64,000 bases of DNA from Raphanus sativus (Eukaryota > Streptophyta > Magnoliopsida > Brassicales > Brassicaceae), in NCBI RefSeq assembly GCF_000801105.2, contig NC_079514.1:44582515-44646514 (forward strand), in the 5' to 3' direction. The stretch's first letter is position 1; the number at the start of each line of letters is the position of its first letter. Positions 57,280 to 64,000 of the stretch are shown here, one piece after another. The notes under the pieces are model-generated. The model made no database searches. It was given only the letters and a program-made list of their open reading frames with translations, and was not told the DNA's origin. Both the position numbers and the translations under genes were made by a program.

Positions 57280-57604
57280 TCCAAGCATCACTTCATACGT
57301 GGATAGCGTTTCCTTGCAATAATATATAAACCAGTAAGCTTTTGTCTCAACTTTTTTAATGCTTGTTATAAATCATATGTGTCAGTCTTCTCTTCCGACA
57401 TCCTATTGTCTTAAAGCGTAACTTGGATCTGTGTATTATGGTTTACATTGAAAGTAATCATTTCTTTCTTCTATGAGATCCTGGTATTCTCAAAATTGCT
57501 TTAGCGAGGTATTGAATGTTATACTGATTGCTTGCATTGAACTAGAACACTACATAGATAGCTTGAAACAAGCTTTTCCTGGATACAGTCAAGTGGTAGA
57601 TGGT
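57280..57604. other. 3' flank of receptor gene
   Basis: Downstream sequence with the probable 3' untranslated region and polyadenylation context. Nothing else is identified. Confidence 0.4.
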
Positions 57605-57917
57605 ATTAAGCTAGATGAGCTTTTCACACTTAAAATCAATTGGTGATTAGTGGAGTGGTTCATCTATCTTATATATTACTAAGATCCTTTCCAATACCCG
57701 ATGTGGAACACTTTGTGTCTAATACGCCTCCTCGAGATGATAGCTCTTTCAGCGTCAATCTCAGAATATTTGGATAAAGATCGATGGGCCAACTTTAAGC
57801 TACATCGATGTGGATCGGATTGGATTATTTGGATCGGGCTCTAATACTATGTTAAGCTAGATGGGCTTCACACTTAAAACCAATTGGTTTTAAGTGTGAA
57901 GCCGGTCTATCTTAACA
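57605..57917 (-). mobile_element. TRIM-like LTR element remnant with terminal palindrome
   Basis: The sequence ttaagctagatgagctttt... (57607) recurs as ttaagctagatgggcttca (57852). Between them the plus strand has gctctaatactatg, a degenerate complement of the tRNA primer-binding site TGGTATCAGAGC, and a short non-coding centre. The layout fits a minus-strand miniature LTR retrotransposon. The right LTR is replaced after about 30 bp by its own reverse complement, making a 68-bp palindrome at 57850-57917. Confidence 0.5.
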
Positions 57918-59359
57918 GATGGTAAAACTTGGATCATCCTCAAGTTATGAAATTGTTTTATATTTACGTGTTCATGTTGTTGGTTTAATAAGTTTCCGGT
58001 TAAACACAATTTTGTTTTCATGTGTTTGCAGTGTCCGCTTTTGTTTCCATACAGTTTTGCTTTGATTTTTGTTTCGCTTTCCAAAGAATTTCCTACCATG
58101 TGTCAAAGTCTTGTGTGGTTTGTGCAATTGTGCAGAGGGCTGTCTAATACCACCAGCAAATGGAAGTGTCGAATAGAGTCCACAGCATATTTACAAACAC
58201 AATAAATTAGTTTTAAAAGTGTATAATTCTATTTATGTATATTTTATAATCTCTAGTAAATAAATTATGAACTTAACAAAAAAAATTTAAAAATTGTTTA
58301 AATGCCAAAATATTAATTCGATTAAGAATATAAGTTTTATTTTTCCATACGATATTTGTTAAATATTTTTCATATAAATTCACATATCCTAGTTTATTGT
58401 GTTTGTAAATATGCTGTTAATAATTTTTGAACAAACCCATAAATAATTTGAGATCGCACTGGATTTGTCTATCTGATAATTTCGAGAGACTGGTGATAGT
58501 TTTCTCGAATCTTTTTTTTTTGTAAATTTAGTTTTCTCGAATCTTCATGCCAGTATTTAAAGTTTGAATCAGAAAACTCAAGATATAGTTTTTTGTTAAG
58601 AACATAAAGCCCATGATGACCTTAGTTTCTGAAATATACATAAAATAATGTATAAATAACTATAAAGACTCTATACTAGACATGTAATCTCATATATTGT
58701 TGGAGGTAGACTTCAGACCTCTATCAATGCCCGGCTCAATTCTAAAAAGAGTACATTGAATTCTTCAAACCTCTACATATTTTAAAAAATATGTAAATTA
58801 AATGTTTTTTTAATTTCTTTGGACAATCCTATTATTTCAATTTATTATCAATTCTCATGACGCGGTAAATCTACTAGTTACGGTAACTGTTGTGTCTACA
58901 TGTTCAAAACTTATCAGTAACTCTTTCAATTTTCATGACAAGACTTGCTTGCATGGAATTGCATTGTCAGTTTTTGATTCCATCTTGTGGTCCAACTCTT
59001 ACATATTTGTGTTTCCTGTTTTCCTTAAATAAGTTTCCCCTAGTTATCAAGCTCTTGTGCTTTTTGAGTTTCTAAGATTTATTTAAAAAGAACATAAAAA
59101 GAGACCGTGAAGAGCTTTTCAAATCTTTACATTGTTATTCCAAATCTGAATCAGAGAGCTTACCACAAAGCCCCTGGTTTCTCGATTGTTAACCATACCA
59201 GGACTTTATACTTTATCATATAGCGCAGAGACATGTAAACCGAGCATGAGTTACGACTAAAATGGACTGCAACTAGATACAATGTTCAAATGTTCTTTTG
59301 CAAATCCGTCAGAACTGCATCTAGTAGTTAACCTTTAAGGTACGTCGTCCACGTTATGA
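57918..59359. other. Intergenic region
   Basis: AT-rich sequence between the receptor gene and the exonuclease gene. The right part probably includes the 3' untranslated region of the exonuclease gene. No other gene is supported. Confidence 0.4.
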
Positions 59360-61168
59360 TCAATCCACAGCATCAGGAAGGTCCTTTAGCACCTGCGAAT
59401 ATGTAAAACGCTCTCTGTTAGCTTCTAACTCATCAAATACAACTCAGACATGTAACAGAACTATACTTAGACCGATGTGTAACTTTTGCGTTAAGGTCTT
59501 TCCGTAAGAAAAGATGGTTTTACGTACGTGGTAAAGATGCCAAGAAGCATAAGCATCGGTTGCTGCATACTGTAACTGCTCCTTTGACAGAGGACGCACC
59601 TCCCAGTTTCCGAGCCTGATTCTATTCGGCTTAAGGAGCTGCAGAGAGTAATCCCAAAGTTGTTAAGAGAAGATTAGGATCAAGCTTTTGCAATCAACAA
59701 AGCCCCATGTGGTACCTCTTTGCAAACGAGTGTCTCAGTAAGTGACGCAAGGCCCCATTTTTTCAAACCTCCGCCAATTTTTCTGTTGGCTAAATCAGAA
59801 AGATCTTCGACATCTTTGATGGACACTCCATGGTCATGGAAAAGCTTCACAGAGTCACCGTTGATTCCAATACCTACCTACATATGAGTATTCAGAGCTT
59901 GAGCATACATGGCGTGCAAACAAGAACTTTGATCAATCCAAGATGTTAAACAAACCTTTACAAGTGTTGAATCCTCAATAAGATGTTGGAGACTCTGTGG
60001 GATGCCAGAGTGGATAATTTGCATGACATCACAATAACTATTATCTACACATATCTGCACAACTGCCACTTTCCCTGGGAGAACACCTGAAAAAATATCC
60101 ATATTTTCGCTAATCATCAGTATATACCAGCAAACACTAAAGAGTTGATGAAAATGTCCCGTCGTCTACATCATAATAAGATCTTCAAAGAATTGACATG
60201 AGTTGAAGCATCCGTGGTTGAGATTTCAAAGTATTGTCAACCAAAAGATCATCTTGTATCTAAAGTGCAGGACAACATATAAAAAGAATAAGAATTTAAC
60301 ATTCATTCAAAAAAATAAATAAATAGATAAAAAGTTTACAGTTTCAAGAAACACTATCATTACAACATAGATGAGCAGAAGAGTATAAGAGGTATGCTTA
60401 AGAGCAACGTAGCGTATAAAATGCATGAAGCAATGGAGACTACACAAGTGAGCCATCTACACTTTCTTCAGATAATCAAGAAAGAAGATAACAACCATAA
60501 GCTGTTTATGATCTAAAGAGAAGAGAAGAGACGCATCCATAGAGATAAAATGCAGTAATGAACGAGATCAAATGCATTTGACTGAACATTGCAATACTAT
60601 ATAAAACTGAAACTTAAAAGGAGCAGAGACCAAGATAAGACCCTAATGGGATGGTTAGCATAATAAAATACCTTTTCGAAAATTGGGTCTCCACTCAATA
60701 TCAAAGCCAATAAAAGCACGTCCAGAATGATCTCTCTTGGTATCGAGAACCTTAAGAAGCTGCATTGCTCGCCTATCAACATCACTAGCAGTCTTGCTAT
60801 ACAAAATCCTACCTCCAAACCTCATCGCTGGAAAATTCTTAGCTGCGAAAATTTAACATAAAGGATAAGAGAAATTTATAAGACGGGGAGATTCAAAACG
60901 AATGGAGAAAGGATCCATAGAGAAGCGTTCGTTGATGAGGTAGAAATTTACCTCTGCAACGAGAGAGTGGAAATCGCTTAGAGGGTGTGGGAGAAGTGAT
61001 GGAACGAGGCAATTGGCGGCGCCGGATCTGATTCGGATTTGAGGTCGCAGGCCTTACGGTCGAAGAAGACGAAGACGACGATGATTGGGAGAGATGGGAA
61101 GCCTCGATGGCCTCGATTGCGACAAGATCCTCCTCTGTAAACTCCTCGTCTCCCCAACTTGACGACAT
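59360..61168 (-). CDS. WRNEXO: WRN-type 3'-5' exonuclease (WRNexo)
   Basis: Six exons join cleanly: 61168-60952, 60842-60672, 60086-59956, 59877-59716, 59638-59528 and 59392-59360. All introns are GT-AG, giving 274 residues (Arabidopsis At4g13870 is about 288). The protein has a serine-rich N-terminus (SQSSSSSSSS) followed by a DEDDy exonuclease domain: exo I GFDIEW (Asp120, Glu122), exo II in GIGINGDSVKLFHD (Asp181), exo III YAATD (Tyr251, Asp255). All catalytic residues are present. The Arabidopsis protein is a nuclear 3'-5' DNA exonuclease that, like the human WRN nuclease domain, acts in DNA repair and interacts with Ku, and it lacks the helicase part (established). The start MSSSWGDEEF matches the family N-terminus. 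Exon borders are inferred from splice signals, phase and family similarity. Confidence 0.92.
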
Positions 61169-61489
61169 TAGTTGTTTGAGAGAGAAAAAAATGGGATAGA
61201 ATTATTACCTTGGAGTTGGAGTTGGAGTTGGAGTTGGAGGGAAGGATCTGAATGAATTTCGGACTCTTGGAAGTTTTCTTAATTTCTTTTTGAGTTGCAA
61301 CTCATATTTTATTTATGAAAAAAATAAAAATAATAATATTAATTATCAAAAAAAAGTTTACGTTGTAAAATTCTAAATTATAAATCTCTAAAATCTTAAA
61401 CCATAAAACCTAAACACCGTTAACAAAACTCTGTATCTCAAACTCTAAATGCTAAATCCTAAATTTTCTGAGGTTTTTTTTGTAAATTT
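61169..61489. other. Upstream region of WRNexo
   Basis: Probable promoter and leader of WRNexo, including four copies of ttggag (gttggagttggagttggagt, about 61213-61240), then AT-rich DNA. Confidence 0.45.
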
Positions 61490-62174
61490 TACAGATTTTT
61501 AAAAAATTTTGCTGAAATTTATTAATATTTTTATTAAAATAAATAAAGTTTGGGTATTAAAGTGAGTACAGTTTTAAAAGTTTGAGTATTAAAATAAGCA
61601 AAATAATTAGTTAGAGTATTAAACTGGGTAGTGGAAAATTTTAGATATTAAAATGTTTAATAAAATTTAGTATGGATATTTTTAGAGAAATTGCCAAAAA
61701 TACCATTTTCATAGTACCACTTTTCATGTTTACACTAACCACTTTTACCACTACTTTTAATGAAGGGTTTAGATTTGAACGTTTAGGATTTAGGGTTTAG
61801 ATTTTATGTTTTAGGGTTTAGATTTGATGTTTTAGGGTTTAGGGTATAAAGTTTAGGGTTTAGAGTTGAGGATTTAGGGTTTATAGTTGAGGTTTCAGGG
61901 TTTAGGGTTTAGGATATTGAATTTAGGGTATATAGTTTAGGGTTTAGGGTTTAGAGTTGAAGATTTAGGGTTTAGGGTTTAGAATTGGGGCTTTAGGATT
62001 TAGAGTTTTGGATTAAAATTTTGAAAAACATATAAAAACAAAGATATAAGAGTCTTTAACATTTTAATAAATAAGGTATTTTTGAAAATGTGTAGTTAGT
62101 GGTGGTAAAGATGAATAATGGTACCTTCAAAGTGGTATTTTTGAAAATTCCCCATATTTTTATGGAATTTTCTC
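61490..62174. mobile_element. Mutator-type MITE, left part lost, split by a second MITE
   Basis: Carries the right arm of the family seen intact at 20810-21440 (aataaagtttgggtattaaagtg, gtattaaactgggtagt, tatttttatggaattttctc). The arm is interrupted after gatatttttag by the nested element 61685-62153 and resumes at 62163. No left arm is visible. Confidence 0.7.
61685..62153. mobile_element. Nested Mutator-type MITE with 9-bp target duplication
   Basis: A 469-bp insert with inverted ends (GAGAAATTGCCAAAAATACC left; GGGGAATTTTCAAAAATACC right, read inversely). It is flanked by the exact 9-bp repeat ATATTTTTA (61676-61684 and 62154-62162). The interior is dominated by degenerate TTTAGGG words (61765-62000). 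Confidence 0.85.
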
Positions 62175-63174
62175 TATTATCTATTTACAGTGGTTGCATA
62201 TGAAATTCAGTGACGCCCTAAAAGTTCCCAGTGATAAAAAATATATTGGAATCGGTGGACCGACAAAAGAACCGGAGAATTTTTAGATCATGGGTCAAAA
62301 TGGTTCGATTCGTTTCAACTAGGTTAAACCAAATTCAATTTAATTTTATAAATATAATATATGTATTATTTGCAAAAATATCATATCAAATCAAATGTTT
62401 AAGCAACTAAAATGCTTTGTTCTTTTATACAAATTTGAAATTTCATGAATGTTAATATTTGAATCATTAAAGTATTCTGCACAAGTGATTATATAATAAT
62501 ATTTAAACAAACTTAGAATTAGACATAAACAATACCTCGACGTGAAAATTTATGGTTGTGAATCTTGTAATTTGTGAGTTGCAAAGATGGCAAAAAAATG
62601 AGTTACAACGTTGTTTTATTCTTTTTTTACAAACTTGATTTTATTTTAAAATTTTGGTTTATATACGAACCCGAATTTGATCGGTCACAAATTTCCAGGA
62701 TTTTAACGGTTTGATATGAATTTTTAACCGGTTTAACATTAACTGAGCTTTGTTATTTATCCAATTCAGACTGATTTATGGTTCATGATTTAACCCGGTC
62801 TGATCCATATTCAAAACCACTAATTGAAACTTATGGAAGCATCTCTCCTCGTGTGATTTTTAACTTCAACATGGGCAATATATATGTGGAGACATCAGGA
62901 AGAGCCCAAGATTCGAATTTTTTTTTCTTTTTTTTTTTGAGAGAAAAAAATATTAACATGTTGTGCTCCATTCGATGAATATTCTTCTACTCCTTTGGGG
63001 AAGAATTTTTTTTTTTTGAACAAATGGGGAAGAAATATATTTTCGGTGATTTGGGATATCAGGGCTACTTTGATTCGTGTCGTCAAAACTCAAATATCAA
63101 TCCTCTCCAATGACGAGGAAGTCCACCAAAAGATGAGAGCAAAACATCAATCTCTTCAACGGTGTTTTAGGAGT
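62175..63174. other. Intergenic AT-rich region
   Basis: No gene is supported. Two poly-T tracts (62919-62938, 63007-63018) with caagattcgaatttt context may mark retroposon debris. Confidence 0.35.
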
Positions 63175-63366
63175 TGATAATTATTTGGTTTTAAGTTGAA
63201 TTAATCCAGTTGTTAGATTGACTTGAAGAGTAAGTTTAGGAGTTTGGTGTTATCGGTTTTAGTAGTTATCTATTTTGTTGTATTGACCTATATAAGGGTT
63301 TACGTTTCTATTGAATAAGCAAGCAATCTTTCAGCTCTTTACGTGTTCTATCAGTTTCAGAAACAA
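63175..63366 (+). repeat. 5' LTR of a copia element at the window edge
   Basis: From about TGATAATTATTTGG (63175) to TTTCAGAAACA, with a TATA region CCTATATAAGGG near 63288. The LTR ends just before the primer-binding site. The left boundary is inferred from the TG start only. Confidence 0.6.
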
Positions 63367-63370
63367 CAAG

Positions 63371-63383
63371 TGGTATCAGAGCC
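63371..63383 (+). other. Copia primer-binding site
   Basis: TGGTATCAGAGCC, complementary to the 3' end of initiator-Met tRNA, positioned just after the LTR. Confidence 0.85.
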
Positions 63384-63407
63384 TCTTACTAATCTGTGAT
63401 AGCTATA

Positions 63408-64000
63408 ATGACTGAAAGGGATTCGTTACTTAGTATTCCGAAGTTTGACGGAGACTATGAGTACTGGGCCATGTTGATGGAGAATCTGCTTAGGTCTAAA
63501 GAATGGTGGGGTCTCATTGAGACAGGTATCACGAGACCAGACAGCAGTGTGATTCTGACGGAGGCTCAAAAGACAGAGATAACAGAGCAAAAGCTCAAAG
63601 ATCTCAAGGTTAAGAACTATCTGTATGCATCAATCGATAAGTTAGTTCTTAAGACTATCTTGAAGAAGGAGACAGCCAAGGAGCTTTGGGAGTCTATGAA
63701 GAGGAAGTATCAAGGAAACCAAAAAGTTCAAAATGCCCAACTTCAAAGACTGAGACGTGACTTTGAAGTACTTGAGATGAAGGAAGGCGAAGCAATTGCA
63801 GAATACTTCTCAAGGGTCATGATGGTGGTGAATGATATGAGAAACCTAGGAGAAGAGTTGGATGACTCTAAAGTGGTGGAGAAGATCTTAAGAACACTGG
63901 TGGAGAAATTCACATACGTGGTGTGTGCCATTGAGGAGTCCAATGACATTAAGGAGCTCACAATAGATGGACTGCAAAGTTCTCTGATGGTACATGAGCA
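63408..64000 (+). CDS. Ty1/copia Gag, N-terminal part (runs off the window)
   Basis: Open for 197 codons from ATG at 63408 to the right edge with no stop. The N-terminus (SIPKFDGDYEYWAMLMENLL), ELWESMKRKYQGN and a DFEVLEMKEGEAIAEYFSRV region match the copia-type Gag (UBN2/DUF4219) of plant retrotransposons. It belongs to a different copia family from the one in the CER26 intron, judging by its unrelated Gag. The rest of the element lies outside the window, so integrity beyond Gag is unknown. Confidence 0.88.
   Translation, partial: MTERDSLLSIPKFDGDYEYWAMLMENLLRSKEWWGLIETGITRPDSSVILTEAQKTEITEQKLKDLKVKNYLYASIDKLVLKTILKKETAKELWESMKRKYQGNQKVQNAQLQRLRRDFEVLEMKEGEAIAEYFSRVMMVVNDMRNLGEELDDSKVVEKILRTLVEKFTYVVCAIEESNDIKELTIDGLQSSLMVHE

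Noticed and set aside
61765..62000. Interstitial telomere from chromosome fusion
   Set aside because: The TTTAGGG words are degenerate and confined to the interior of a MITE with its own 9-bp target duplication.

Overview
The window is nuclear plant DNA from a Brassicaceae genome, most probably Brassica or a close relative such as Raphanus. The conserved genes (plastid J-protein J20, CER26, a Werner-type exonuclease, and receptor-like proteins of the RLP47-50 type) lie, as I recall it, in the same neighbourhood of Arabidopsis thaliana chromosome 4 (about At4g13810 to At4g13900). In Arabidopsis this block is compact. Here it is spread over more than 60 kb by transposons. The species cannot be fixed from sequence alone.

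Layout, left to right. 149-2764 (-): intact LRR receptor-like protein gene. 3811 to about 11.2 kb: CACTA (En/Spm-like) transposon with one recognisable terminus, an apparently intact five-exon TNPA-like gene, a broken TNPD-like transposase gene, and arrays of inverted and telomere-like motifs between them. 11.2-17.7 kb: Helitron-type 3' terminus, gypsy gag fragment, LINE relic, TRIM-type element and a hAT MITE with 8-bp target duplication. 18311-20408 (+): J20, two exons. 20810-21440: Mutator-type MITE with 9-bp target duplication. 21.4-26.5 kb: AT-rich DNA, possibly including a Helitron derivative. 27072-38854 (-): CER26, whose single intron is about 10.5 kb and contains a near-intact Ty1/copia retrotransposon, a SINE and tandem repeats; a Harbinger-like MITE sits exactly at its stop codon. 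41.5-45.1 kb: gypsy LTR and copia 3' end. 45.1-48.5 kb: a duplicated block upstream of the second receptor gene, interrupted by a 2-kb hAT element. 48485-51079 (+): frameshifted receptor-like protein pseudogene, followed by a bZIP18-like gene fragment and a LINE relic. 54673-57279 (+): second intact receptor-like protein. 59360-61168 (-): WRN-type exonuclease, six exons. 61.5-62.2 kb: nested Mutator MITEs. 63175 to the right edge (+): LTR, primer-binding site and gag start of another copia element.

Functionally the real genes are independent: surface immune-type receptors (two intact, one dead), a plastid Hsp70 co-chaperone, a cuticular-wax chain-length factor and a DNA-processing exonuclease. 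They are linked by ancestry, not by pathway. I found no clearly undescribed biological system. The most unusual points are the CER26 locus (a stop codon that coincides with a transposon target duplication, plus a very large transposon-filled intron), the perfect inverted repeats between the two CACTA genes, and the hAT insertion whose pre-insertion site survives in a neighbouring duplicate.
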